A stretch of 64,000 nt of DNA. It comes from Luteibacter flocculans (GTDB taxonomy: Bacteria > Pseudomonadota > Gammaproteobacteria > Xanthomonadales > Rhodanobacteraceae). The notes under the pieces were generated by a model that saw only the letters and a program-made list of their open reading frames with translations, was not told the DNA's origin and did not search any database. How positions within the stretch are numbered: position 1 is the stretch's first letter; every line of letters starts with the position of its first letter. Of the stretch, positions 22,597 through 31,835 are shown piece by piece. Location: positions 3,714,501 through 3,778,500 of the forward strand of contig NZ_CP063231.1 of the NCBI RefSeq assembly GCF_023612255.1. Reading direction: 5' to 3'. Both the position numbers and the translations under genes were made by a program.

Positions 22597-22644
22597 GTGG
22601 GAGCCGCTATGCGGCGAGATATGTCCCTATCTCGCCGCATAGCG
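22597..22644. repeat. Perfect 17-bp palindrome, REP-like copy 3
   Basis: GTGGGAGC is followed by CGCTATGCGGCGAGATA (22605-22621), a six-base spacer and its exact inverted copy (22628-22644). It lies between convergent purH and the transporter gene, and its right arm contains the transporter's last codons and stop. It lacks the longer core seen in the other copies. It probably ends both transcripts. Confidence 0.75.
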
Positions 22645-23580
22645 CCGTGCCAGCACCGCACACGTCATCAGCTGGATCTGGTGGAACAGCATGATCGGAA
22701 GCACGATCAAGCCAAGCGGGTGGCCCGCGAAGAGCACCTTCGCCATGGGCACACCGGAAGCGAGGCTCTTCTTCGAGCCGCAGAACACGATGGTGATCTC
22801 GTCTTCCCGGCTGAAACCGAGCGCACGCGCGCCGTAGCGCGTGGCAAGCAAGGCGCACGCAAGCAGCACCGCATTGACCAGCACAAGGCCGCCGAGCACC
22901 GGCATCGGCAACTGGTGCCACAGCCCCTGCAACACCGCCGCGCTGAACGCGGTGTACACCACCAGCAGAATCGAGCCGCGGTCGACGAACGTCAGCAGCG
23001 TTGCGCGGCGGCGCACCCACTCGCCGATCCAGCGCCGTGCCACCTGCCCTGCCACGAAAGGCACGAACAACTGCACGACGATCGTACCCACCGAGTGCCA
23101 CGACAGTGCACCGCCGCCTGTGCCGGCAATCACAAGGCCGACGAGCAGCGGGGTGATGAAGATACCCAGCAAGCTGGATGCCGAGGCCGAGACGATCGCG
23201 GCCGACACGTTGCCGCGCGCGATGGAGGTAAAGGCGATCGACGACTGCACGGTAGAAGGCAGCGTGCACAGGAACAATATGCCGAGATACAGGTCCGGCG
23301 ACACCAGCGGCGAGAGCAACGGCTTCAACACGAGGCCGAGCACGGGAAACAGAACAAAGGTACTGGCGAGCACGGTCAGGTGCAGGCGCCAGTTCGTCAT
23401 GCCCGCCACCACCGCTTCCCGCGGAAGTTTGGCCCCGTGCAGGAAGAACAGCAGGCCGATGGCGATGTCGGTGATGACTTCGAAGGCATCCGCGGCGACA
23501 CCCCGGCACGGCAGCAGGCTCGCCAGCACCACGGTGGCAATCAGCGAGAGGGTGAAACCATCGGGAAGGAAGCGGCGCAT
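22627..23580 (-). CDS. SBF-like (bile acid:sodium symporter family) membrane transporter
   Basis: A 317-residue inner-membrane protein with about ten hydrophobic segments. The opening MRRFLPDGFTLSLIA, the LPSTVQSSIAFTSIARGN motif (about residue 118) and the FCGSKKSLASGVP motif near the C terminus mark the SBF-like branch of the BART superfamily. Substrates in this branch are poorly known. The ATG at 23580 starts the conserved region. Its last five codons lie inside a palindromic repeat. A LysR regulator is transcribed divergently 90 bp away. Confidence 0.88.
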   Translation of the reverse strand: MRRFLPDGFTLSLIATVVLASLLPCRGVAADAFEVITDIAIGLLFFLHGAKLPREAVVAGMTNWRLHLTVLASTFVLFPVLGLVLKPLLSPLVSPDLYLGILFLCTLPSTVQSSIAFTSIARGNVSAAIVSASASSLLGIFITPLLVGLVIAGTGGGALSWHSVGTIVVQLFVPFVAGQVARRWIGEWVRRRATLLTFVDRGSILLVVYTAFSAAVLQGLWHQLPMPVLGGLVLVNAVLLACALLATRYGARALGFSREDEITIVFCGSKKSLASGVPMAKVLFAGHPLGLIVLPIMLFHQIQLMTCAVLARRYAAR

Positions 23581-23643
23581 GGCGGCAGGCCGAGGAAAGA
23601 AGCCGCCATTGGAGCGCCGGCCAATCCATAAGGCAAATCGTTT

Positions 23644-23660
23644 TATCTGATCCAGTGATA
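23644..23660. promoter_or_regulatory. Possible LysR-type operator in divergent promoter region
   Basis: A short dyad, TATC-N9-GATA, lies in the 90 bp between the divergent transporter and LysR genes, 11 nt before the LysR start. Its position suits autoregulation. The arms are short, so this is a weak call. Confidence 0.35.
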
Positions 23661-23670
23661 CATTTAACGC

Positions 23671-24561
23671 ATGAATGTTTCCATGCGTCAGCTCCGCGCG
23701 TTCCTGGCCGTCGCCAGCCATCGCCACTTCCGCCGCGCGGCGGATGCGTTGCACCTCACCCAACCCGCGGTGAGCCGACTGATCGCCGATCTGGAAGGCG
23801 AACTGGACGTGCGGTTGTTCGATCGCAGCACGCGCGAAGTCGTGCCGACCGAGGCGGGCCGCTATCTCGAACAGGCACTCGCGCGCGTGCTTGACGAACT
23901 GGACGGCGTCCTCGCGCACGCGCAGAGCCAGGCGGACCCGTTACGTGGCCGCGTACGGATCGCCGCGGTACCGACGCTCTCGGCGGGACTGGTTCCCGCT
24001 TGCATCGCCCACTGCGCCAAGGCGCATCCCTCGCTGGAAATTCTTCTGCGCGACCAGACCCAGGCGCAGGTGCTGGACGCCGTGCGCGGCGGCGAGGTGG
24101 ATTTCGGTCTTGGCGTGGAGCCTGCGACAGCAGAGGAATTCGACACGGAGACCATCCTGCATGACCCGTTCCACCTGGTCTGCCGCGAAGATCATCCATT
24201 CGCCTCGCGCATGAGCGTGCCGTGGAAAGCGCTTGCGCAGGCGCGGCTCGTGCTGCTCGACCACACATCGGGTAGCCGACGACTCATCGATGCCGCCTTT
24301 GCCGACCGCGGCATCGCCATGGACGTCGCGCTCGAAGTCGGGCATCCGCACACGGCGTTCCGCATGGTCGAAGCGGATCTCGGCGTCACGGTGACGCCTG
24401 CGCTTTCGCTCGATGCCCTTCGGCCGGGCCTCGTCGCTGTACGGCTGTCACCCGAGGTACGTCGCGAGGTCACCTTGATGCGCCGCCGCGCCCGCTCGCT
24501 GACGCCTCCGGCGCTCACTGTCTGGAATGTCTTTCGACAGATCGCGCTCACGCTCGCTTGA
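23671..24561 (+). CDS. LysR-family transcriptional regulator
   Basis: A 296-residue regulator with an N-terminal winged helix-turn-helix (MRQLRAFLAVASHRHFRRAA..., recognition helix near LTQPAVSRLIADLE, residues 30-43) and a LysR substrate-binding domain (about 90-295). Its divergent position suggests it controls the SBF-like transporter, the usual LysR arrangement. The effector is unknown. Confidence 0.93.
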   Translation: MNVSMRQLRAFLAVASHRHFRRAADALHLTQPAVSRLIADLEGELDVRLFDRSTREVVPTEAGRYLEQALARVLDELDGVLAHAQSQADPLRGRVRIAAVPTLSAGLVPACIAHCAKAHPSLEILLRDQTQAQVLDAVRGGEVDFGLGVEPATAEEFDTETILHDPFHLVCREDHPFASRMSVPWKALAQARLVLLDHTSGSRRLIDAAFADRGIAMDVALEVGHPHTAFRMVEADLGVTVTPALSLDALRPGLVAVRLSPEVRREVTLMRRRARSLTPPALTVWNVFRQIALTLA

Positions 24562-24604
24562 AGGCGCGCGTTCCATGCTTCGACACCTGCCGTGGAGGAC
24601 GACG

Positions 24605-25303
24605 ATGAGTTATCGGCTGTATTACTGGACTGGCCTGCAAGGCCGTGGCGAATTCGTTCGGCTGTGTCTGGAAGATGTCGCCGCGCCGTATGTCGACGTG
24701 GCGCGCGAGGACGGCGACGAGGTCATGAACGCCTTCCTCGACGGCGAGGAAGCCGGCGCCCTGCCCTTCGCGCCGCCTTTCCTCACATCCGGCCGGCTGG
24801 TCATCGCGCAGGTGGCGAACATCCTGCAGTACCTCGGGCCTCGCCATGGGCTCGTGCCGGACAGCGAATCGGCGCGTCTCTATGCGAACCAGTTGCAACT
24901 GACGGTGACCGACCTGGTCGCCGAAGTGCACGACACGCACCACCCCGTGGCTTCAGGGCTTTACTACAAGGACCAGCGCGACGAAGCGAAACGCCGCGCG
25001 AAGGACTTCCGCGAGAACCGGATTCCCAAGTTCCTCGGCTACTTCGAGAAAGCGCTATCCCGCGGTGGCGGAAAGCACCCGCTGCGTACGCATTCGTACG
25101 TGGACCTGTCGTTGTTCCAGGTCATGGCCGGGCTCGACTACGCCTTCCCGAAGGCGATGGCGAAACAGAAATTGCCGCTGCTTCGCGACCTGGCAAAACG
25201 CGTGGCTGACCGGCCTCACGTGGCCGCTTACCTCGCTTCGGATCGTCGCGTGCCGTTCAACACCAACGGCATCTTCCGGCACTACCCGGAACTGGATGGC
25301 TGA
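24605..25303 (+). CDS. Glutathione S-transferase family protein
   Basis: A 232-residue protein with a thioredoxin-like N-terminal domain (MSYRLYYWTGLQGRGEFVRL) and an all-helical C-terminal domain. The first strand followed by a Tyr and an RGEFVRL helix resembles sigma/mu-type GSTs of the GST-N/GST-C-3 layout. Substrate unknown. GGAGGACGACG precedes the ATG. It lies 43 nt after the LysR gene and may be read through from it. Confidence 0.85.
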   Translation: MSYRLYYWTGLQGRGEFVRLCLEDVAAPYVDVAREDGDEVMNAFLDGEEAGALPFAPPFLTSGRLVIAQVANILQYLGPRHGLVPDSESARLYANQLQLTVTDLVAEVHDTHHPVASGLYYKDQRDEAKRRAKDFRENRIPKFLGYFEKALSRGGGKHPLRTHSYVDLSLFQVMAGLDYAFPKAMAKQKLPLLRDLAKRVADRPHVAAYLASDRRVPFNTNGIFRHYPELDG

Positions 25304-25338
25304 ACGCCCCGCCAGCTGCGGGGCGTTCGTCGCGTCGC

Positions 25339-25878
25339 TCAGTTGGAACCGGCGGGCTTCGGCGCGGCGCCCCACTCGTAGACCTTGTAGTACACCGGGT
25401 TCACCGGACCGTTCTTCGGGTCGTGGTGGAGCTTGCCGTCCGGGTCGGCCATGTAGGTCTGCGGCACGCCGTTCTTCGGGGTGACGACTACCATGAACAA
25501 CTTGCCGCCCGTGCGGTATTCCTCAACGCGGTCGTCGCCCTGCTGCCGCACCGTGACCTGCGGGGCTTGCTGGCCGCGCGCGTCTACCGCGCCGTTGTCC
25601 TGCATGGAAGGCAGCGCCACGGCCGAGCGGGAGCCGCTGCCGGACGCATCCGAGGTGGCAGGAGTGGTCTTGCCGTCCTGCGCCTGGTCGTACGGCACCG
25701 GCCGCTCGATCGGCTTGGCGCCGGAGCGATCCGGCTCGCCCTCGCGCACGCCTGGATCGTTCAGCCCCGGCGGGGGCGGGGCCGGCTTGAACGATGCCGG
25801 ATCCTGCGCATTCTGGGCGACGGCGGGCAGCGCGAAGGCCAGGGCGAGCGCGGCAACGAGAGCGTGCGAGCGATTCAT
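25339..25878 (-). CDS. DUF2782 family periplasmic protein
   Basis: A 179-residue protein with a signal peptide (residues 1-21, ending ALPAVAQ), a Pro/Ser/Gly-rich middle and a compact C-terminal domain with VTVRQQGDDRVEEYRTGG and YMADPDG. The C-terminal block fits DUF2782, often found beside polA in gammaproteobacteria. The ATG at 25878 has GGAGAG upstream. Function unknown. It is divergent from polA. Confidence 0.8.
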   Translation of the reverse strand: MNRSHALVAALALAFALPAVAQNAQDPASFKPAPPPPGLNDPGVREGEPDRSGAKPIERPVPYDQAQDGKTTPATSDASGSGSRSAVALPSMQDNGAVDARGQQAPQVTVRQQGDDRVEEYRTGGKLFMVVVTPKNGVPQTYMADPDGKLHHDPKNGPVNPVYYKVYEWGAAPKPAGSN

Positions 25879-25973
25879 GAGGATCTCTCCGAGCGGGGCG
25901 ATGAGCATAGCAATTCCTTCCCCTCTGGCGACGTGACCCGACGATCCACGTACGACCGTGAGAGAATCCGGGG

Positions 25974-28694
25974 ATGCCTACGCTCACGCTCATCGACGGG
26001 TCGTCGTACCTGTATCGCGCGTTCCACGCGCTGCCTCCCCTGACCAATACCTTTGGCGAGCCCACAGGCGCGCTGTTCGGCATCGTCAACATGCTGCGCA
26101 CGACGATGAAGGCCGGTTCCGATTACGTGGCTTTCGTCTGCGACGCCCCGGGCCGCACCTTCCGCGACGATCTCTACCCGCAATACAAGGCCAACCGCGC
26201 CGCCATGCCGGACGACCTCCGCGCACAGATCGAGCCCATGATGAAGATCGTGGGCGCACTGGGCTTTCCCATCATCTGCGTACCGGGCGTGGAAGCCGAC
26301 GACGTGATCGGCACGCTGGCCCTTCAGGCCGCGGATCAGGGCATCGACACCATCATCTCTACCGGCGACAAGGACTTCGCCCAGTTGGTCAGCGCGCACA
26401 TCGTGCTCATCAACACGATGACCAACACCACGCTGGACATCGACGGCGTCATCGAGAAGTTCGGCGTGCGTCCGGAGCAGATCGTCGATTACCTCACCCT
26501 CGTGGGTGACAGCATCGACAACGTGCCCGGCGTGGAAAAGTGCGGCCCCAAGACCGCCGCGAAATGGCTTGCCGAATACGGCAACCTCGACGCGATCTTT
26601 GCGAATGCCGACAAGATCGGCGGCAAGATCGGCGAGAACCTCCGCGCCGCCATGCCGCGCCTGCCGCTGTCGCGTGAGCTGGTCACCATCCGCACGGACG
26701 TGCCGCTGGAGCACGGTCCTGCCGACCTGCACATGCGCGAGCGCGATGTCGAAGCCTTACGCGAGCTGTACGTCCGCTACGACTTCAAGGCAGCGCTGAA
26801 GGATCTCGACGCGGCCCAACCCGCGCCGTCGTCGCCCGCCGTCGTGGCGGCCGTCGCGGAGCCGACCGCGCCATTACCCGTGGCGCTGGAAGGCGAGTAC
26901 GAGATGGTCGTCACGGAAGATCGCCTCGCCGCTTGGCTGGAGAAGCTGGAAACGGCGCCGCTCATCGCCTTCGACACGGAGACGACCAGCATCGACGCCA
27001 TGCAGGCGGACATCGTCGGCATCTCGCTCGCCGTCGAGGCGGGCAAGGCGGCGTACATTCCGCTGGCGCACGATTACCCAGGCGCGCCGGCGCAGTTGCC
27101 GAAAGAGCACGTACTCGGTGCGCTGAAACCCATCCTCGAAGACCCGACGCGACCGAAGGTCGGCCAGCACGGCAAGTACGACATCAACGTGCTGTCCCAC
27201 TACGGCATTGCGCTGCGTGGTCTCGCACACGACACGATGCTCGAATCCTACGTATTCAACGCCACCGCCACGCGTCACGACATGGATTCGCTGGCATCGC
27301 GCTACCTCGGCTACACGACGATCAAGTACGAACAGGTCGCCGGCAAGGGCGCGAAGCAGATTCCCTTCTCGCAGGTGGACTGCGACACGGCCTGCCGATA
27401 CGCCGCCGAAGATGCGGACATCACGCTGCGCCTGCACGAGGCGCTGTGGCCGAAGCTCGAAGCGGAGCCATCGCTGCGTGACGTGTACGCCGACATCGAG
27501 ATTCCGCTGGTGCCCGTGCTGGCGAAGATGGAGCGCACCGGCGTCCTCATCGACGCCAACGTACTGCGTCTGCAGAGCCAGCAACTCGGCAAGCGCATGG
27601 TCGAGCTGCAGAAACAGGCGTATGCCTCGGCCGGTCACGACTTCAACATGGACTCGCCGAAGCAGTTGCAGGCCGTGCTGTTCGACGAACTCGGGCTTGC
27701 CGCGAAGATCAAGACGCCCACGGGGCAGCCGTCCACGAACGAGGAAGCACTGGAAGCCATCGCGGACACGCATGAGTTGCCGCGCCTGATCCTGGAATAC
27801 CGTGGTCTCGCGAAGCTGCGTTCCACGTATACCGACAAGCTCGCGGGCATCGTGAATCCGCGCACGGGCCGCGTGCATACCAGCTATCACCAGGGCGCTG
27901 TTGCGACCGGGCGCATCAGTTCATCGGACCCGAATCTGCAGAACATTCCCGTACGCACGGAGGAAGGTCGCCGTATCCGCCAGGCCTTCATCGCGCCGGA
28001 GGGCTGGCGCATCGTCGCCGCCGACTATTCGCAGATCGAACTGCGGATCATGGCCCATCTGTCCAACGACGAGGGTCTGGTGCGGGCGTTTCGCGAAGGC
28101 GGCGACGTGCATCGAGCCACGGCCGCCGAGGTATTCGGGGTCACGCCGGACGAAGTGACGGCGAACCAGCGCCGTGCGGCGAAGGCGATCAACTTCGGCC
28201 TCATGTATGGCATGAGTGCCTTCGGCCTTGCGCGCCAGCTCGGCGTGGACCGTGGCGAAGCGTCGGATTACATGGGCCGGTATTTCTCCCGCTATCCGGG
28301 CGTGCGTGCCTTCATGGATGCCACGCGCGAGCAGGCCCACCGAGACGGCTTCGTGCAGACGCTGTTCGGCCGGCGCCTGTACCTGGAGAACCTCAAGTCG
28401 CGTAATCAGGCCTTCCGGGCAGGCGCCGAGCGCGCGGCCATCAACGCGCCCATGCAGGGCACCGCGGCCGACATCATCAAGCGCGCCATGATCGCCGTCG
28501 CCGCGTGGATCGAGCCCCGCGACGACGTGCGCCTGCTGATGCAGGTGCATGACGAACTGGTCTTCGAGGTTCGCGAGGACGCCGTCGATGCCATCCGTGC
28601 CGGCATCGAGGAACACATGACCGGCGCCGCTCAACTCAGCGTTCCGTTGCAGGTCGATATCGGCGTGGGCGCCAACTGGGACGAGGCGCACTGA
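25974..28694 (+). CDS. polA: DNA polymerase I
   Basis: Replication and repair polymerase that removes RNA primers and fills gaps. The 906-residue protein has three domains: 5'-3' exonuclease (1-290, with GVEADDVIGTLA and TGDKDFAQLV), 3'-5' exonuclease (about 320-510, FDTETTS near residue 333) and polymerase (about 520-906, motif A AADYSQIELR near 682 and motif C VHDELVFEV near 858). The proofreading DTE motif is intact. It is followed by the sX13-like RNA gene. Confidence 0.98.
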   Translation: MPTLTLIDGSSYLYRAFHALPPLTNTFGEPTGALFGIVNMLRTTMKAGSDYVAFVCDAPGRTFRDDLYPQYKANRAAMPDDLRAQIEPMMKIVGALGFPIICVPGVEADDVIGTLALQAADQGIDTIISTGDKDFAQLVSAHIVLINTMTNTTLDIDGVIEKFGVRPEQIVDYLTLVGDSIDNVPGVEKCGPKTAAKWLAEYGNLDAIFANADKIGGKIGENLRAAMPRLPLSRELVTIRTDVPLEHGPADLHMRERDVEALRELYVRYDFKAALKDLDAAQPAPSSPAVVAAVAEPTAPLPVALEGEYEMVVTEDRLAAWLEKLETAPLIAFDTETTSIDAMQADIVGISLAVEAGKAAYIPLAHDYPGAPAQLPKEHVLGALKPILEDPTRPKVGQHGKYDINVLSHYGIALRGLAHDTMLESYVFNATATRHDMDSLASRYLGYTTIKYEQVAGKGAKQIPFSQVDCDTACRYAAEDADITLRLHEALWPKLEAEPSLRDVYADIEIPLVPVLAKMERTGVLIDANVLRLQSQQLGKRMVELQKQAYASAGHDFNMDSPKQLQAVLFDELGLAAKIKTPTGQPSTNEEALEAIADTHELPRLILEYRGLAKLRSTYTDKLAGIVNPRTGRVHTSYHQGAVATGRISSSDPNLQNIPVRTEEGRRIRQAFIAPEGWRIVAADYSQIELRIMAHLSNDEGLVRAFREGGDVHRATAAEVFGVTPDEVTANQRRAAKAINFGLMYGMSAFGLARQLGVDRGEASDYMGRYFSRYPGVRAFMDATREQAHRDGFVQTLFGRRLYLENLKSRNQAFRAGAERAAINAPMQGTAADIIKRAMIAVAAWIEPRDDVRLLMQVHDELVFEVREDAVDAIRAGIEEHMTGAAQLSVPLQVDIGVGANWDEAH

Positions 28695-28794
28695 TCGATT
28701 CTGTAATATTTTCGTTAGCCAAACGACACGCGACGAACGCAAGCTGCTGAAAAATCTGCCCATGAATACCGGCTGACTTTTTTTCGTGCCGACT

Positions 28795-28825
28795 TTGCAA
28801 CTTTCGACGCATCCGGACGTCTATA
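28795..28825 (+). promoter_or_regulatory. Candidate promoter of the sX13-like RNA
   Basis: TTGCAA (28795-28800) and TCTATA (28820-28825) are separated by 19 bases and would start transcription near 28831, where the first hairpin begins. The spacing is long, so this is tentative. Confidence 0.45.
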
Positions 28826-28830
28826 TCCTC

Positions 28831-28960
28831 GGACGCACGCAACGGCGTCCCATCGGTGGACTCCACCTCCCTGGAGTCACCCTGTGGATGGCCCGATCTT
28901 CCCCTGGATCGGGTCTTCCCCCGGCCCCGAGAGCTTCCCCTGGCTCTCGGGGTTTTTTTT
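28831..28960 (+). ncRNA. sX13: sX13-like small regulatory RNA behind polA
   Basis: A run of stem-loops ends in a strong intrinsic terminator. Hairpin 0: GGACGC/GCGTCC (28831-28850). Hairpin 1: 28855-28881, loop ACCTCCCT. Hairpin 2: CCCGATC/GATCGGG (28892-28913), loop TTCCCCTG. An unpaired TCTTCCCCC follows (28914-28922). The terminator is CCCCGAGAGC/GCTCTCGGGG (28925-28952) with the identical loop TTCCCCTG, then eight T. Several exposed C-rich, anti-Shine-Dalgarno-like loops are the hallmark of Xanthomonas sX13, which as I recall is also encoded near polA. The identification rests on loop pattern and position, not alignment. Confidence 0.72.
28925..28960 (+). terminator. Intrinsic terminator of the sX13-like RNA
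   Basis: A perfect 10-bp stem with an 8-nt loop is followed by eight T (28953-28960). It is the strongest terminator seen in the window and fixes the 3' end of the small RNA. Confidence 0.92.
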
Positions 28961-28977
28961 GCCTCTTGGGGCGGCCT

Positions 28978-29134
28978 TGTGGGAACCCCCATGGCGGCGA
29001 GAAGCCTACAGAGCAAAGGTGGGAGCCAGCCTGCTGGCGAAAAGCCAACGAAGCGGTGTGGCAGCGTGGCAAGTACCCCATCGCCAGCAGGCTGGCTCCC
29101 ACCGGCAAGTTTCTCCTCGCCGCGAGGGCAATCC
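28978..29134. repeat. REP-like palindromic element, copy 4
   Basis: Outer arms TGTGGGAACCCCC... and ...GGCAATCCCCCA enclose a perfect 22-bp inverted repeat (29019-29040 and 29081-29102, beginning GTGGGAGCCAGCC). The core AAGCCAACGAAGCGGTGTGGC (29042-29062) matches copy 1 closely, while the arm sequence differs and is perfectly matched within this copy. Confidence 0.8.
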
Positions 29135-29211
29135 CCCAAGAGCGACGCACACGAAATCTGCACGGCCTCGACCGCATTCTCTGCGCCACATCGACCGAGG
29201 GAGTCATCGCA

Positions 29212-29430
29212 ATGCGCGCAGGTCTCATCATCGTCGGCGTCATCCTGATCGGTCTCGGCCTCTGGGTAACGCTCGGCAACGGCAGCTATCAGAAGACGGA
29301 CACGGTCGCGTCGATCGGCTCGGCCAAGATCCAGGCCACCCACGACAAGTCCATTCCCCAGTGGGTGGGCATCGCGGGCATCGTGATCGGCGGCATCGTT
29401 GCCGTCGCGGGTATCGCGCAGAAGCGCTGA
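29212..29430 (+). CDS. Small two-helix membrane protein
   Basis: A 72-residue protein with two hydrophobic helices (residues 3-20 and 50-68) joined by a short polar loop (about 24-46). The ATG at 29212 has GAGGGA upstream, and the long in-frame extension before it crosses the repeat element. The layout recalls DUF3185-like small membrane proteins, but I am not certain of the family. Function unknown. Confidence 0.72.
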   Translation: MRAGLIIVGVILIGLGLWVTLGNGSYQKTDTVASIGSAKIQATHDKSIPQWVGIAGIVIGGIVAVAGIAQKR

Positions 29431-29537
29431 GTGCGACAGCGCAGGCGGGGGCCCCGGGCTCCCGCCTGCATGCGGTGCGATGACGTTTGTGAGCAGGCGT
29501 CTCAGCGGCTGCCAATCGTCGCCGCTACAATGGGCCG

Positions 29538-31742
29538 ATGGATGTTTCCCACCTGCTCGATTCCCTCAATGACGCCCAGCGCGAGGCCGTCAGCGCCCCG
29601 CCCGGGCATTACCTGATCCTGGCTGGCGCAGGCTCCGGCAAGACCCGTGTACTGACCAATCGCATCGGCTGGTTGACCCAGGTCGAGCGCGTGCCACCTT
29701 GGGCGATTCTCGCCGTCACCTTTACCAACAAGGCGGCGGGTGAGATGCGCGCGCGGTTGGACAGCGTCATTCCCGGGGGCACCCAGGGGCTGACAGTGGG
29801 TACGTTCCACGGCATCGCCCACCGCCTGCTGCGTCGGCACTGGCGCGAGGCGGGCCTCGTGGAGGGCTTCCAGATCCTCGATTCCGACGACCAGCAGCGG
29901 CTCATCAAGCGGGTCATCGCGGGCATGGGGCTGGACGAAGCGCGCTTCCCGCCACGCCAGGCGGCGTGGCAGATCAACAACTGGAAGGACGAAGGCAAGC
30001 GCCCGGATTCGATCGAGCATCGCGATCATCCGGTGACGCGGACCTTCATCGAGATCTACAAGACCTACGAGCAGCAATGCCAGCGCGCAGGGCTGGTGGA
30101 TTTCGCGGAGCTACTGCTGCGCGCACACGAGTTGTGGCTGAAAGATCCGCAAGTCCTCAAGCACTACCAGGAGCGCTGGCGCTATCTGCTGATCGACGAA
30201 TTCCAGGACACCAATACGCTTCAGTACGCGTGGATACGCGTGCTGGCCGGCACCACCGGGCAGGCGTTCGTCGTGGGTGACGACGATCAGGCGATCTACG
30301 GCTGGCGCGGTGCCAAGGTGGAAAACGTGCAGCAGTTCCTGCGCGATTTTCCGGGTGCGAAGACGATTCGCCTCGAACAGAACTACCGTTCGACCTCGAC
30401 GATCCTCAAGGCCGCCAATGCCGTGATCGCGCGCAACGGCGGACGGCTCGGCAAGCAGTTGTGGACGGACGGCGGCGAGGGCGAGCGCATTGCCCTGTAT
30501 GCCGCGTACAACGAGCAGGATGAAGCGCGTTTCGTGATCGAGCGTATTCGCGAATACATCGCGGAGCACGGCAACGCGCGCGACTGCGCGATCCTCTATC
30601 GCTCGAACGCGCAGTCGCGCAACTTCGAGGAACAGTTGATCCAGCGCGACCTGCCGTACCGCGTGTACGGTGGCTTGCGCTTCTTCGAGCGTGCGGAAAT
30701 CAAGGATGCCCTCGCCTATCTGCGCCTTGCCTCCAACCGTCACGACGATGCCGCGTTCGAGCGCGCGGTGAACACCCCGCCGCGTGGCATCGGTGATCGC
30801 ACGCTGGACGAACTGCGCCGTCGCGCACGTGCCGACAGCAGCTCCATGTGGGAGGCGTCCCTGACCGAGGTGTCGATCGGTTCGCTGGCCGGACGCGCCA
30901 AGAATGCGGTGAAGGCGTTCGTCGCCCTCATCGACGAACTGGCCCGCACCTTCGCCGGACGCGCGGAAGACAACGCCGACGAAACGCCGACGGCACTCGA
31001 CCTCGCCGAGCAGATCGAGCACGCGATCATTCATACCGGCCTGCGCGACTTCTACGAGAACGACAAGCGCGGCAACGGCGAAGCACGCGTCGAGAACCTG
31101 GACGAGTTGGTCAACGTCGCCAGCCGCTTCGAGATGACGCCCGAGGACGTGGACGCCGGGCTCAACGAGCTTTCGGCCTTCCTTTCGCATGCCGCGCTCG
31201 AGGCAGGCGAAGGTCAGGGCGAAGCCTGGGACGACTGCGTCCAGTTGATGACCCTGCACTCCGCCAAGGGCCTCGAGTTCCCGGTGGTGTTCCTCGTCGG
31301 CATGGAGGAAGGGCTGTTTCCGAGCCAGCGCTCCACCGAGGAGGAGAACCGCCTGGAAGAGGAACGGCGCCTGGCCTATGTCGGCATTACCCGGGCCCGC
31401 GAACGGCTCTACCTCTCCCATGCGGAGTCGCGCCGCATGCACGGCACGGAGATGCTCGCCCGGCCATCGCGGTTCCTGGGCGAGATCCCCCCCGAGCTGA
31501 TCGACGAGCTGCGCCCGCGGGTGCAGGTCTCACGCCCTGCCTACGCCGACCGCTTCGCCGCCGCGCCAGCACTGGAATCGTCCCCGATACGCCTGGGCCA
31601 GCGGGTCAGTCATCCCACTTTCGGCGAAGGCACCATCGTCAGCGCGGAGGGCGCGGGAGCGCACATGCGCGTGCAGGTGAACTTCGAGGATGCCGGGAGC
31701 AAGTGGTTGGTTTACGCTTACGCCAATCTGACCGCGTTGTAG
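29538..31742 (+). CDS. uvrD: DNA helicase II UvrD
   Basis: 3'-5' SF1A helicase acting in nucleotide excision and mismatch repair. The 734-residue protein begins MDVSHLLDSLNDAQREAV as in E. coli UvrD, with Walker A GAGSGKT (30-36), DEFQDTN (about 220) and later helicase motifs GDDDQAIYGWRG and TLHSAKGLEFPVVF. The C terminus ends in the Tudor-like RNA polymerase-binding domain (LGQRVSHPTFGEGTIV), which separates UvrD from Rep. Confidence 0.96.
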   Translation: MDVSHLLDSLNDAQREAVSAPPGHYLILAGAGSGKTRVLTNRIGWLTQVERVPPWAILAVTFTNKAAGEMRARLDSVIPGGTQGLTVGTFHGIAHRLLRRHWREAGLVEGFQILDSDDQQRLIKRVIAGMGLDEARFPPRQAAWQINNWKDEGKRPDSIEHRDHPVTRTFIEIYKTYEQQCQRAGLVDFAELLLRAHELWLKDPQVLKHYQERWRYLLIDEFQDTNTLQYAWIRVLAGTTGQAFVVGDDDQAIYGWRGAKVENVQQFLRDFPGAKTIRLEQNYRSTSTILKAANAVIARNGGRLGKQLWTDGGEGERIALYAAYNEQDEARFVIERIREYIAEHGNARDCAILYRSNAQSRNFEEQLIQRDLPYRVYGGLRFFERAEIKDALAYLRLASNRHDDAAFERAVNTPPRGIGDRTLDELRRRARADSSSMWEASLTEVSIGSLAGRAKNAVKAFVALIDELARTFAGRAEDNADETPTALDLAEQIEHAIIHTGLRDFYENDKRGNGEARVENLDELVNVASRFEMTPEDVDAGLNELSAFLSHAALEAGEGQGEAWDDCVQLMTLHSAKGLEFPVVFLVGMEEGLFPSQRSTEEENRLEEERRLAYVGITRARERLYLSHAESRRMHGTEMLARPSRFLGEIPPELIDELRPRVQVSRPAYADRFAAAPALESSPIRLGQRVSHPTFGEGTIVSAEGAGAHMRVQVNFEDAGSKWLVYAYANLTAL

Positions 31743-31835
31743 GGGCTCCAACGTCGGCCAGCCCGCCTCGCCCCGAGGCGGGCCGGTTCGCACGGCAAGG
31801 GACAGCGTGGCGCGTGCATGCAAGGAACGGAACGC

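Noticed and set aside
28786-29211. Long N-terminal extension of the small membrane protein
   Set aside because: The extension crosses the small RNA and the REP element; the ATG at 29212 has its own ribosome-binding site and starts the hydrophobic helix.
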